From the NCBI GenBank assembly GCA_016714535.1, contig JADKDR010000015.1:1-64000 (forward strand): a stretch of DNA of 64,000 bases, written 5' to 3'. This document shows, one piece after another, positions 6,852 to 15,752 of the stretch. The position numbers and the translations under genes are program-made. Below the pieces are notes generated by a model. The model searched no databases. It saw only the letters and a program-made list of their open reading frames with translations, and was not told the DNA's origin. Source of the DNA: Bacteroidota bacterium (GTDB lineage: Bacteria; Bacteroidota; Bacteroidia; AKYH767-A; OLB10). Position 1 is the stretch's first letter, and each line of letters opens with the position of its first letter.

Positions 6852-9221
6852 ATGAAAAACGTTTTACTTACAATTTTTTCTGTATTAATAATGGTACAAA
6901 TAGGCAATAGTCAGTGCACCAATACGAATGCAACAACATGCCAATGTTTGCAGGCAAACTCAACCGACTGCGATTTATTGCCAGATATTATTGTTGGTAA
7001 GCCACCATTGCTTACAAGTGGCTCCTATGGAATAATTGAATACGCATACAACGATAGCACAATTGAAAAAGGTCGTTTGCGTGTATCGGTTTCTACACCT
7101 AATATTGGGCGTGGTCCACTAGATGTGCGAACGGATAGTGTATTTGTTTGCGGAACGGATACAATTGTTGGCACACCTCCCGCTATTTGTCCTAATACAA
7201 ATTTACCTCCTAATATTTTAGTTAAGCAATGGATTTATCATAAGAATGGAAATGTGATGACTAAAATACAAAAGGAAGCAGGAACTATGACCTACCATGC
7301 CGGTCATGGACATATGCATGTAGATGAGTGGGGACATTATACATTGCGAAAAGCCACATCAAACCCTGATCCCCTCACCTGGCCTATAGTTGGTTATGGA
7401 CAAAAGCTCGCCTTTTGCCTGATGGATTTTGGCACTTGTCAAACATTTCTGGGACATTGCGTAGATAGTAATGGAAATACATTAGGCAATGCTAATTTCC
7501 CAAATCTGGGACTTGGTGGCGGTAACTTTACTTGCAATGCAACCCGACAAGGTATATCTTCCGGTTATACCGACATCTACTATCAGTATTTAGGTGGAAT
7601 GTATATTCAATTGGACAGTTTATTATGCAATGGCACCTATTGGATAGTGGTAGAGATAGACCCGCTAAATTATTTTACCGAAGAGAACGAAGTAAACAAT
7701 GTGTTGGCAGTACCTTACACCTTAACCAAACAACGTCCAGGTATAACTATTAATGCCACAGGCGGCCAAAGTATGTGTGTAGGACAACAGGCAAATTTAA
7801 GCGCAAGTGGAGCAGCAGATTATACGTGGTCGCCTTCAACCGGCTTAAATCAAACTACTGGTTCATCGGTAATAGCATCTCCTAACACAACAACAACCTA
7901 TACTGTTGTAGGCAATGGTCAAGGCGCAGGTTGCAGTGATACCAAAACAGTAACTGTAACTATCACTAATACGGCTACTATAGGCGTAACAGGCAATACA
8001 TCAGTGTGTAATAATGTACCGGTAACTATAAGTGCAAATGGCGGGAGTACATACACATGGGCTCCATCAACCGGCTTAAGTGCCACCACAGGGACAAGTG
8101 TTACTGCTAACCCATCAAGCACTACAACATATACCGTTACCGGAACAACCTCTAATGGATGCACCGGAACCACAACGGTTAAAGTAACTAAAGGAAACAA
8201 TCCTACTATTAATCTCACTAATAGCACAGCAGTTTGCAAGGGTACATCAGTTACCTTAACAGCCTCCGGTGCAAGTACTTATAGTTGGTCACCCAGTACC
8301 GGCCTTTCTTCAATATCAGGCTCAACGGTATTAGCCAATCCAGAAAACACAACTATATATACTGTAACCGGAACCAATGCAGCCGGATGCACAGCCACCA
8401 AATCAGTTACCTTAACTATAAATCCGATACCTGTAATTAACTATGAACCTCTGGCTACGTCCTATATAAATACCATTACAGCAGTTGCATTGATTGCCAC
8501 ACCGCCAGGTGGTGTATTTCAAGGTATAGGTGTTTCAGGAAATACATTTAGCCCCAATGTTGCCGGTGTTGGTGGTCCTTACTACCTTTCGTATTCGGTT
8601 ACTAATCAATTTGGTTGTCAGGCTGCAGCAGTGCGCTCAACATCTGTTGTTTATTCTTGCCTTAAGCCAACTGGTGTTACGGTAAATAATATAACAAGCA
8701 ATTCAGCGCAAGTTAATTGGAACAGCGCCAGTACTGCTGCAACTTTTAAAATAAGATACAAAGTTTCTAGTGCTTCTGTGTGGACAACAAAGACAACCCC
8801 AGGCATTCCTTATGTTACTAGTTATAACCTAACTGGTCTTTCGCCTTCTACAACGTATAATGTTACCGTTAGACCTGGTTGCTCGGGTACTGGCATTACT
8901 AGTGTTAAAAGAACTTTTACCACCAATGCCAGCAAAAATGGCTTAAATATTTTTGACAATAATGAGGATGATGCTGTGCTCGAAATAATGCCAAATCCAA
9001 ATTCGGGTGAATTCAATATTTCATTCTATACTGACCTTGCAGGTGATGGTGATATTCGTATTACGGATCTTACCGGACGTCTTTTATCGTCTGAAAAAAT
9101 TGCCGTAGTTGAGGGTGAAAACAATTTATGGTATCAAATGTCAAGCTATGGGCCTGGAATTTATTTTATTGAACTAACTTTTGATAATCAAAAGTATAGT
9201 GCTAAAGTGGTGCTCAATTAA
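6852..9221 (+). CDS. T9SS-secreted lysyl-oxidase-like protein with Ig-like repeats
   Basis: About 789 residues from the ATG at 6852 (MKNVLLTIFSVLIMVQIGNSQ is a clear signal peptide). Residues of about 40-280 form a lysyl-oxidase-like domain: YHAGHGHMHVDEWGHYTLR is the copper-binding His cluster, and ARTRQGIS-like then IDPLNYFTEENEVNN-like blocks follow at the expected spacing. Next come three consecutive Ig/PKD-like repeats of about 75 residues, each with YTWSPSTGL or YTWAPSTGL and TTTYTV, one further beta domain, a fibronectin type III domain (about 630-720) and a T9SS type A sorting domain (MPNPNSGEFNISFY ... GIYFIEL). The likely product is a surface or secreted copper oxidase. Whether it oxidises lysines or is only a fold relative is not known. 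A strong terminator follows. Confidence 0.85.
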   Translation: MKNVLLTIFSVLIMVQIGNSQCTNTNATTCQCLQANSTDCDLLPDIIVGKPPLLTSGSYGIIEYAYNDSTIEKGRLRVSVSTPNIGRGPLDVRTDSVFVCGTDTIVGTPPAICPNTNLPPNILVKQWIYHKNGNVMTKIQKEAGTMTYHAGHGHMHVDEWGHYTLRKATSNPDPLTWPIVGYGQKLAFCLMDFGTCQTFLGHCVDSNGNTLGNANFPNLGLGGGNFTCNATRQGISSGYTDIYYQYLGGMYIQLDSLLCNGTYWIVVEIDPLNYFTEENEVNNVLAVPYTLTKQRPGITINATGGQSMCVGQQANLSASGAADYTWSPSTGLNQTTGSSVIASPNTTTTYTVVGNGQGAGCSDTKTVTVTITNTATIGVTGNTSVCNNVPVTISANGGSTYTWAPSTGLSATTGTSVTANPSSTTTYTVTGTTSNGCTGTTTVKVTKGNNPTINLTNSTAVCKGTSVTLTASGASTYSWSPSTGLSSISGSTVLANPENTTIYTVTGTNAAGCTATKSVTLTINPIPVINYEPLATSYINTITAVALIATPPGGVFQGIGVSGNTFSPNVAGVGGPYYLSYSVTNQFGCQAAAVRSTSVVYSCLKPTGVTVNNITSNSAQVNWNSASTAATFKIRYKVSSASVWTTKTTPGIPYVTSYNLTGLSPSTTYNVTVRPGCSGTGITSVKRTFTTNASKNGLNIFDNNEDDAVLEIMPNPNSGEFNISFYTDLAGDGDIRITDLTGRLLSSEKIAVVEGENNLWYQMSSYGPGIYFIELTFDNQKYSAKVVLN

Positions 9222-9243
9222 AATAAATTTATTGCTCGTTAAA

Positions 9244-9280
9244 AACAAAGAAGGCTGATGATGAATCAGCCTTCTTTGTT
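9244..9280. terminator. Strong terminator hairpin
   Basis: Perfect 16-bp stem (AACAAAGAAGGCTGAT paired with its complement) with a 5-base loop, 23 bp after the lysyl-oxidase-like stop. It can also serve the converging gene that ends at 9403. Confidence 0.85.
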
Positions 9281-9402
9281 GAAGTGGCTTTTGATGGTAA
9301 TTGGTAGAAGGATTCTTATTAGTAATATAGTGTACCAATCCAAAATAAATCCCCCTTACCTCTGCATTTTACAAAAAGAGCAAAGCAACCAGTCAATAAC
9401 AT

Positions 9403-10191
9403 CTATCTTTTATAGATATGAGTGCTAAGATTTTGTAAGTAATCATACGCTCCAATAAGCCGTGTTCCATACCAGCTAAAAAACTCTCCGTTAACTAATT
9501 TTACACAAGTTGCTGGAAATTGTTTCTGAAAAATATCCACGTGTTTTTGTGAAAAGGGAAATGGTTCGCTTGATAGAAAAATTAAATCAGGTTTTGCCTG
9601 ACTTAATTCCTCAACAGATAGTGTTGGATACCTTGTTTTATGTTCAAAACAATTGACAAATCCGGCAATCTTAATGATCTCATTAATAAACGTATCATGA
9701 CCTACCGTCATTATCGGATTATGCCAAATAAGATAAGCAACACGCAACGGAGACCCCTGCACAGAAAAGTTTGAATATAGCGCAACAATTCTTTTAGCTA
9801 TTAATTGTGCTACATTGGATGTGTTTGTAATTGCTCCAATACTAGTAATCATGGCATATGCATCGGCAAGTGTTTTAACATCACTTATCCAAACAGGAAA
9901 ATTTTTTTCAAGTAACTCAATCTGGTTTTTATCATTTTCCTCTTTGTTGCCAATAATCAAATCCGGGTTTAATGTAAATATTTTATCAATATTAAGATTT
10001 TTAGTTCCTCCTATCATAACTTTGTTTAGGCTTTCGGGAGGATGAATACAAAACTTTGTTGTACCAACTAAACGATCGCCCAAACCCAAATCGAACAGCA
10101 ATTCGGTTTGTGATGGAACACACGAAACAATTCTTTGCGGTGTTGATGGTAAATAAATGGATCTTAATGTTTGGTCGGTAAACGTTGGCAT
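9403..10191 (-). CDS. Helical-backbone metal-receptor (BtuF-like) protein
   Basis: A 262-residue member of the periplasmic cobalamin/iron-chelate binding fold: PQRIVSCVPSQTELLFDLGL, then GTTKFCIHPP, then NIDKIFTLNPDLIIGNKEEN and SVEELSQAKPDLIFLSSEPF are the characteristic two-lobe blocks. No signal peptide is visible, so it is probably cytosolic, as in the stand-alone Bacteroidota homologues often named cobalamin-binding protein. No BtuCD transporter is nearby and no cobalamin riboswitch is seen upstream. It may bind a corrinoid or other chelate, but that is family-level inference. It lies 58 bp downstream of the DUF58 gene on the same strand. Confidence 0.8.
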   Translation of the reverse strand: MPTFTDQTLRSIYLPSTPQRIVSCVPSQTELLFDLGLGDRLVGTTKFCIHPPESLNKVMIGGTKNLNIDKIFTLNPDLIIGNKEENDKNQIELLEKNFPVWISDVKTLADAYAMITSIGAITNTSNVAQLIAKRIVALYSNFSVQGSPLRVAYLIWHNPIMTVGHDTFINEIIKIAGFVNCFEHKTRYPTLSVEELSQAKPDLIFLSSEPFPFSQKHVDIFQKQFPATCVKLVNGEFFSWYGTRLIGAYDYLQNLSTHIYKR

Positions 10192-10249
10192 TGTAGCTTA
10201 TTGAAACGTTTAAACAGATACTTAAGGAAGTAGTTGTATGGTTGTAAAA

Positions 10250-11176
10250 TCAATGCATTTTGCTTCGCTTGATAAAGTAAGGCATCAATACCTGTTGATA
10301 TCCCAAAGCCACATCAGCTTCATATAAATCTATTTTATATTGAGCACATTTAAGGTCAAGCTCCTTTTTGAATTTTCTAATATTTTCAAGGTAATGTTCC
10401 TTAACTTGGTTGCTATGAACCTTAACCCGCTCTCCGGTTTCAACATCAATAAACTCGTAGGGGCGATTTTCAAAATTGAAGTCTAATTCGCGCGCTTTAT
10501 CTGTAACATGAAATAATACTACTTCGTGCTTGTTGTACATGAGATGTTGCAGCGCATTAAACAAGTCATCGCTGCTACTTATATTCTCAAACATATCACT
10601 AAAAATAACTACAAGCGAACGTTTGTGAATACTATCGGCAATTTCGTGTAATGCACCCGCAGCAGCAGTCTTGCCTTCAACCTTTGGTGTTTGATCCATT
10701 GCCTGATCAAGATAATTGTATAACAATTTATGATGTACGGTAGTTGATTTAGCCTGTGTATTTACATCCACTTTATCGCTAAAAATGCTAAGGCCAACAG
10801 CATCGCGTTGCATCTTAAGCATGTACATGATAACCGCAGCACAATGTGCCGAAAAAGCAATCTTATTAAGTCTGGAAGGATTCTTTTTATCATACTCGGG
10901 AAAGTGCATAGATGCACTATTGTCAACAATAAGATGGCATCTGAGATTTGTTTCCTCTTCGTAGCGCTTTACAAAAAGCTTATCGGTCTTGCCATATAAT
11001 TTCCAATCGATGTGACGGGTTGATTCGCCCGTATTATACAACCTGTGTTCGGCAAACTCAACCGAGAATCCATGAAAAGGAGACTTGTGAAGTCCGGTTA
11101 TAAAACCTTCTACCACTTGACGAGCCAGTAACTCCAAGTGGCTTAAATGTTGTATTTCAAATTGATTAACTGGCAT
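10250..11176 (-). CDS. DUF58 domain protein (VWA-like)
   Basis: A 308-residue cytosolic DUF58 protein. It has the family signature STRHIDWKLYGKTDKLFVKR (about 52-71), then a von Willebrand factor A-like core with the MIDAS motif DNSASM (85-90) and the strand VVIFSDMFEN. In other Bacteroidota DUF58 proteins are encoded with MoxR-type AAA ATPases and BatA/BatD proteins; here no such partner is adjacent, the neighbours being trxA upstream and the BtuF-like gene downstream. A chaperone-like metal-dependent interaction role is inferred from the family only. Confidence 0.85.
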   Translation of the reverse strand: MPVNQFEIQHLSHLELLARQVVEGFITGLHKSPFHGFSVEFAEHRLYNTGESTRHIDWKLYGKTDKLFVKRYEEETNLRCHLIVDNSASMHFPEYDKKNPSRLNKIAFSAHCAAVIMYMLKMQRDAVGLSIFSDKVDVNTQAKSTTVHHKLLYNYLDQAMDQTPKVEGKTAAAGALHEIADSIHKRSLVVIFSDMFENISSSDDLFNALQHLMYNKHEVVLFHVTDKARELDFNFENRPYEFIDVETGERVKVHSNQVKEHYLENIRKFKKELDLKCAQYKIDLYEADVALGYQQVLMPYFIKRSKMH

Positions 11177-11183
11177 AAATAAA

Positions 11184-11219
11184 AAATGCCTTGTAACTGC
11201 ATACTGTCACAAGGCATTT
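11184..11219 (-). terminator. Terminator of trxA
   Basis: AAATGCCTTGT pairs with ACAAGGCATTT across a 14-base loop; on the minus strand it is followed by a T-rich run. It sits between the trxA stop and the DUF58 start, so the two are at least partly separate transcripts. Confidence 0.75.
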
Positions 11220-11225
11220 GTTTTT

Positions 11226-11549
11226 TTAATTAGAAAACAATGCCTCTAATTTGGTTGCAAGCGCAGCCTTTGGTGCTGCTCCTACTTGCTTATCCACCAC
11301 TTCACCATTCTTAAAATATAGTAAGGCAGGAATGTTGCGAATTCCATATTTCATAGTTACTTCTGAATTTTGGTCAACATTTAATTTGCCAATTACAGCT
11401 TTACCTTCAAAGTCCTTTGCCAGTTCTTCTACAAATGGGCCAACCATGCGGCAAGGTCCACACCATTCTGCCCAAAAGTCTACCAATACCGGCTTGTCTG
11501 ATTTGATTACTAACTCATCAAAGTTAGCGTCTGTTAGTTCTAATGCCAT
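11226..11549 (-). CDS. trxA: Thioredoxin
   Basis: A 107-residue thioredoxin with active site WCGPC (Cys30, Cys33) preceded by VLVDFWAE, and the cis-proline motif NIPAL near residue 73. Length and lack of a signal peptide match cytosolic TrxA, the dithiol reductant for ribonucleotide reductase, methionine sulfoxide reductases and peroxiredoxins. It is monocistronic: a terminator follows directly, and an AT-rich gap of about 145 bp separates it from uvrA. Confidence 0.95.
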   Translation of the reverse strand: MALELTDANFDELVIKSDKPVLVDFWAEWCGPCRMVGPFVEELAKDFEGKAVIGKLNVDQNSEVTMKYGIRNIPALLYFKNGEVVDKQVGAAPKAALATKLEALFSN

Positions 11550-11694
11550 TTTTTTATTTAATTTTTAAAACGTTTCAATTAATAAGCCCACAAATAAAAT
11601 TAATAATTCGATTCACAATTAATCAATAACTGTACTAAACCAAAAATAATGACAAAGTTTCCTTAAAAAGAACAATTATTCGTTAAACAATGTT

Positions 11695-13464
11695 TTACCT
11701 GATTTCTTTAGCTAGAAACTGCCCGGTCACACTTTTTTTATTTACGGCCAGTTCTTTCGGAGTGCCTGTGCACAGTATATTGCCACCCTTGCTACCGCCT
11801 TCAGGACCCATATCTATTATATAATCTGCCACCTTTATTACATCCATATTATGCTCAATTATGAGCACTGTATTTCCCTTATCAACCAAACGATGCAATA
11901 CATCAAGCAGTACGCTAACATCCTCAAAATGTAAGCCTGTGGTAGGCTCGTCAAGTATGTAAAAGGTATTTCCTGTATCTCGCTTTGACAATTCGGCAGC
12001 AAGTTTAACCCGTTGTGCCTCACCTCCCGATAGCGTAGTTGACGATTGCCCCAGTGTTATATATCCCAAACCTACATCTTTCAACGTTCTTATCTTTTGC
12101 AAGATAGAAGGGATATTTTCAAAGAACTCTACTGCATGCTCAATGCTCATGTTAAGCACATCGTTTATCGATTTACCACGATAACGAACATCCAAAATTT
12201 CGCGATTATAGCGTTTGCCATTGCATGCTTCACAAGTAACATGTACATCGGGCAAAAAGTTCATCTCTATTGTTTTTACTCCCGCACCTGTGCACGTTTC
12301 GCAGCGGCCACCTTTTACGTTAAACGAAAACCACCCCGGCTTGTAACCTCTGATTTTTGACTCATTTAGCTCGGCAAATAAATTCCGAATATCTGTAAAC
12401 ACGCCTGTATACGTTGCTGGATTGCTGCGCGGTGTTCGCCCAATTGGCGATTGATCAATCTCTATAACCTTATCTACAAGGTCTATTCCTGTTAGCTTTT
12501 TGTACGGTAAAGGTTTTTGTTGTGAGCGATAAAAATGTTGCTGCAGAATGGGGTATAACGTTTCGTTGATTAATGTGGATTTGCCACTACCTGAAACACC
12601 CGAAACTACAATCAACTTTCCAAGTGGAAAACGTACGTTCACATTTTTAAGATTGTTGCCCGATGCTCCTGATAGTTCAATAAATTTACCATTGCCTGCC
12701 CGCATTGGTTGTGGCGATATCAACTTTTTCTCGCTTAGATATAAGCCGGTAAGTGTATCAGATTGAATAATTTGCTGAGGTGTACCATGAGCAACTATTT
12801 TACCTCCATGCACTCCTGCACCGGGACCAATATCTATTACATAATCGCTTTCCATTATGGTTTCCTTATCGTGCTCAACAACAATTACCGAATTGCCATT
12901 GTTGCGCAATTCCTTGAGTGAGTTTACCAAACGAATATTGTCGCGCTGATGGAGACCAATGCTTGGTTCATCTAAAATGTATAACACGCCTACCAACTGC
13001 GAACCAATTTGAGTGGCAAGTCGAATACGCTGCGATTCGCCACCACTAAGCGATTTACTTGTGCGGTCAAGCGTTAGATACTCAACCCCAACATCTACCA
13101 AAAATTTTATTCGCTTCGATAGCTCCTTAATAATTTCTGATGCAATGGCTTTTTGTCTTTCACTTAATTTGCTTTCAACCTTTTCAAACCACAGTTGCAA
13201 ATCGCTTATGTCCATTTGTGCCAACTGCGAAATATTTTGTCCATTGATCTTAAAGTACAACGATTCCTTGCGCAATCTTGCACCATTGCATTGCTTACAT
13301 CGATCAACATTCATAAAGTTGTCAATCCATTTTCGCAGACTCTCACTTGGATTCTCGGTGTACTGTTTTTGTAAGAAATTAATTATTCCTTCAAATACTA
13401 CGGTGTATGAAAAACTTTTGCCCCTGGGCATATTCCTTCTCAACCAACAACTCATCAGTACCAT
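11695..13464 (-). CDS. uvrA: UvrA, C-terminal part (frameshifted)
   Basis: Residues homologous to UvrA begin at GKSFSYTVVFEGIINF (about 13425); the 12 or so residues before that are out of frame. Visible are CKQCNGARL, the first ABC signature LSGGESQRIRLATQIGS with YILDEPSIGLHQRD, the second Walker A GVSGSGKSTLI, the zinc finger CETCTGAG ... CEACNGKRY, and the second signature LSGGEAQRVKLAAELSK with YILDEPTTGLHFED. Together with 13391-14515 this is one UvrA of about 940 residues, the DNA-damage-recognising ATPase of nucleotide-excision repair. The break coincides with a G4 run on the minus strand (13421-13424); three Gs restore AQGKSFSY. Confidence 0.93.
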   Translation of the reverse strand: MVLMSCWLRRNMPRGKSFSYTVVFEGIINFLQKQYTENPSESLRKWIDNFMNVDRCKQCNGARLRKESLYFKINGQNISQLAQMDISDLQLWFEKVESKLSERQKAIASEIIKELSKRIKFLVDVGVEYLTLDRTSKSLSGGESQRIRLATQIGSQLVGVLYILDEPSIGLHQRDNIRLVNSLKELRNNGNSVIVVEHDKETIMESDYVIDIGPGAGVHGGKIVAHGTPQQIIQSDTLTGLYLSEKKLISPQPMRAGNGKFIELSGASGNNLKNVNVRFPLGKLIVVSGVSGSGKSTLINETLYPILQQHFYRSQQKPLPYKKLTGIDLVDKVIEIDQSPIGRTPRSNPATYTGVFTDIRNLFAELNESKIRGYKPGWFSFNVKGGRCETCTGAGVKTIEMNFLPDVHVTCEACNGKRYNREILDVRYRGKSINDVLNMSIEHAVEFFENIPSILQKIRTLKDVGLGYITLGQSSTTLSGGEAQRVKLAAELSKRDTGNTFYILDEPTTGLHFEDVSVLLDVLHRLVDKGNTVLIIEHNMDVIKVADYIIDMGPEGGSKGGNILCTGTPKELAVNKKSVTGQFLAKEIR

Positions 13465-14515
13465 ACAACATCACTTGCAAGGCTTCATCCGGAATGTCTT
13501 CCATTTTGCTATTGAGGGTAACTTTATATTGCTTGCAAATGGAATCTATCTGTGCAAAAATCCAATTGTCTTTATACTCGCCAAGAGGCGCTATACCTCC
13601 TTGTTTTATAGTCTTCTTACGATTGGGAATAACTGCGTTTATATCTATTACATGCTGCGTGCCAAGACCATTGCATCCTGTACAAGCACCATAAGGCGAA
13701 TTGAACGAAAAATTATTGGGCTGTGGTTCGTCATAACTAATGCCGGTGGTGGGGCACATCAGTTGCTGCGAAAAATGACGTGCTTCGGTGGTGGTTTCAT
13801 CTAATATCATCAAACTGCCCTTGCTGTGTTTAAAGGCAAGTTTCAATGAATCAATAAGACGTGTAGCAGAAGTATCATTCACTGTTAACCGATCTATTAC
13901 TACTTCAATATCATGTATTTTGTATCGGTCGGTTTGCAAGCCTTTTTTTAATTCGTGTATCTCTCCATCTATTCTTACACGCAAAAAGCCGTAATTAATC
14001 ATTTGTTCAAACAGCTCGCGGTAGTGCCCTTTACGCCCTTTCACCAAAGGTGAAAGCACTGCGATTTTTTTATCAAAATATGATTCGTACACCAACTTAT
14101 TAATCTGATCAAGCGTTAGCTTAATCATTCGTTCGCCTGTGTTGTACGAAAATGCTTCGGCACTGCGAGCGTAAAGAAGGCGCATAAAATCGTAAATCTC
14201 TGTAACGGTGCCTACGGTGCTTCGTGGGTTAGTATTGGTAGTTTTTTGTTCTATGGAAATAACCGGACTCAGCCCATTAATTTTATCTACATCGGGCCGC
14301 TCCATGTTTCCCAAAAACTGACGGGCATAGGCTGAGAAACTTTCCAGGTATCTGCGCTGCCCTTCGGCATAGATGGTATCAAATGCCAACGATGATTTTC
14401 CGCTGCCACTAAGGCCTGTAATAACGACAAGCTTATTACGCGGAATAATCACATCAATATTCTGCAGGTTGTGCTCACGGGCACCAAAAATCTCTATGTT
14501 CTCTTCGTGGTTCAC
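13391..14515 (-). CDS. uvrA: UvrA, N-terminal part (frameshifted)
   Basis: First 374 codons of UvrA. Features: Walker A GLSGSGKSSLAFDTIYAEG (about 34-52), the UvrA signature YLESFSAYARQFLGNM, QKTTNTNPRSTVGTVTE, and a CxxC pair in CTGCNG near residue 280. The first zinc finger is replaced by SAEAFSYNTGE, as commonly seen in Bacteroidota UvrA. The frame runs out a few codons after EKEYAQG, where the sequence continues one frame over in 11695-13464. Both halves together give a complete, normally conserved protein, so an assembly indel is more likely than loss of an important repair gene. A CGAAAGTA box (minus-strand TACTTTCG) lies at 14535-14542. Confidence 0.93.
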   Translation of the reverse strand: MNHEENIEIFGAREHNLQNIDVIIPRNKLVVITGLSGSGKSSLAFDTIYAEGQRRYLESFSAYARQFLGNMERPDVDKINGLSPVISIEQKTTNTNPRSTVGTVTEIYDFMRLLYARSAEAFSYNTGERMIKLTLDQINKLVYESYFDKKIAVLSPLVKGRKGHYRELFEQMINYGFLRVRIDGEIHELKKGLQTDRYKIHDIEVVIDRLTVNDTSATRLIDSLKLAFKHSKGSLMILDETTTEARHFSQQLMCPTTGISYDEPQPNNFSFNSPYGACTGCNGLGTQHVIDINAVIPNRKKTIKQGGIAPLGEYKDNWIFAQIDSICKQYKVTLNSKMEDIPDEALQVMLYGTDELLVEKEYAQGQKFFIHRSI

Positions 14516-14769
14516 TTAAAAAAATAGCAAGCCGCGAAAGTAGCATTTTGTAAAAAGTAAATTTGGTTTATTTGTAAACAACTGATAAGAGCATGATTAA
14601 GATTTATCTAATTGTTTTCTTAATGCGAATATTCCGATTATCTTCGTTATGTTTTTTGTCCATAGTACGTGATTATTACCTGCAAAACATGCCTTGCTAA
14701 TCAAAATATACGCTCTTAATAAATTCAAAATATAAATCCTAAACAAGTTCTAAAATATAGAATGTCTTA

Positions 14770-15171
14770 TTACATAAGTATGGTAAGCCTTTTAGATCGT
14801 GCCTTTTGCGTTCTTCTGTTTTCAACAAACAGAATTATGACTACTGCCAAAACATAAAGCATAATATCCTTGAAACAGAATTTATTGCCCAAAATTATTT
14901 TGGCCATAAAGCTATCACTCCAACCAAGCAGGTAGATGAGCTTAAAATACTGAAGTATTTCTATTACCGCACTAAACACCAATATTCCCATACTAAGTTT
15001 TGTTGAATTAAACTTATGAAACGACTGAAAAAAACAATACAAGAAAAAAATAACCAGAAAATCGCCTATGTACGGACGTACTATTTTGTCATCTATAAAA
15101 AGAACAATACTTAATTCAATTAAGAATAAAATAAAGGCAAGCAGTAAGTAGTTGATTCGGATGTTAAGCAT
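14770..15171 (-). CDS. DUF2809 membrane protein
   Basis: A 133-residue integral membrane protein with four predicted helices (about 6-26, 33-50, 58-77, 100-118). It carries the DUF2809 signature: DDKIVRPYIGDFLVIFF after the first helix and the closing GWSDSF ... ILG.KFCFKDI.LY block. The function of this family is unknown. It is monocistronic with AT-rich flanks; the 250 bp upstream to uvrA holds nothing recognisable. A basic tail (RRTQKARSKR) follows the last helix, indicating a cytoplasmic C-terminus. Confidence 0.8.
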   Translation of the reverse strand: MLNIRINYLLLAFILFLIELSIVLFIDDKIVRPYIGDFLVIFFLYCFFQSFHKFNSTKLSMGILVFSAVIEILQYFKLIYLLGWSDSFMAKIILGNKFCFKDIMLYVLAVVIILFVENRRTQKARSKRLTILM

Positions 15172-15295
15172 GAGTCGAAAACGAATGTTATGATTTCGTA
15201 GTATGGATGACTCAATTTTTTAAATCTCATTTAACGATTTTATCCTTCTCAATTTGGATATAAAAGATTGCATAAAATTCTTTGAGGCACTCTTA

Positions 15296-15748
15296 TCAAC
15301 TAAGATTTTTCTCAAAACAAAGACTTAACGCTACACCAATGTATTGGCCATAATTTGCGGTACGTACAAAGTCATTCTTCTGATACAGTTGAATCGCTTC
15401 GGGTTGATTGATTCCGGTTTCAAGAATTAATTTTTTGAAACCACATTCTTTGCTCCATATAGAAAGGTTGTTGAGCACTGCACTTGCAATTCCTTTGTTA
15501 CGAAAATCAGGATACACAAACATGCGTTTAATCTCAGCCACGCCATCTTGATAGGGCTTAAATGCACCACAACCTGCTGGTTTACTTTCCCAATAAGCAA
15601 CAACAACATGATTAAGGTGATCTATTTTATTAAACTGCGCAAAAAATTCATGGTCTGCCCCATCGCGTATGGCTAGTTCTATGTCAAGCGCCTTTACCAA
15701 TTCAATAAAATCGGAATTACTACTGGTTGTTCTTTCAATACTAAGCAT
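15296..15748 (-). CDS. GNAT-family N-acetyltransferase
   Basis: About 150 residues from the ATG at 15748 (MLSIERTT...), five bases after the miaB stop; the longer frame to 15772 would overlap miaB and is less likely. The acetyl-CoA-binding core is clear: VAEIKRMFVYPDFRNKGIAS has the V-x-Px-(R/Q)-x-x-G-x-(G/A) motif A, and LILETGINQPEAIQLYQKN is motif B. The target amine is not predictable; homologues acetylate small molecules or protein N-termini. Position directly behind miaB suggests co-transcription, not necessarily a shared function. Confidence 0.87.
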   Translation of the reverse strand: MLSIERTTSSNSDFIELVKALDIELAIRDGADHEFFAQFNKIDHLNHVVVAYWESKPAGCGAFKPYQDGVAEIKRMFVYPDFRNKGIASAVLNNLSIWSKECGFKKLILETGINQPEAIQLYQKNDFVRTANYGQYIGVALSLCFEKNLS

Positions 15749-15752
15749 GTAT

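Noticed and set aside
7919..8239. An antisense frame opposite the Ig-like repeats of the lysyl-oxidase-like gene
   Set aside because: Its Val/Pro/Leu-rich repeat is simply the complement of the Thr/Gly-rich Ig repeats.
9403..10250. Cobalamin riboswitch upstream of the BtuF-like gene
   Set aside because: Only 58 bp separate it from the previous gene, with no B12-box-like sequence or room for the structure.
13391..13464. Programmed frameshift in uvrA
   Set aside because: No slippery heptamer, and the break is at a G4 run like the other indels in the window. No known programmed shift occurs in uvrA.
13013..13804. A long open frame opposite uvrA (263 codons)
   Set aside because: It lies entirely antisense to conserved uvrA sequence, has low-complexity Ser/Leu/Phe content, and shows no domain. 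It is a shadow of the real gene.
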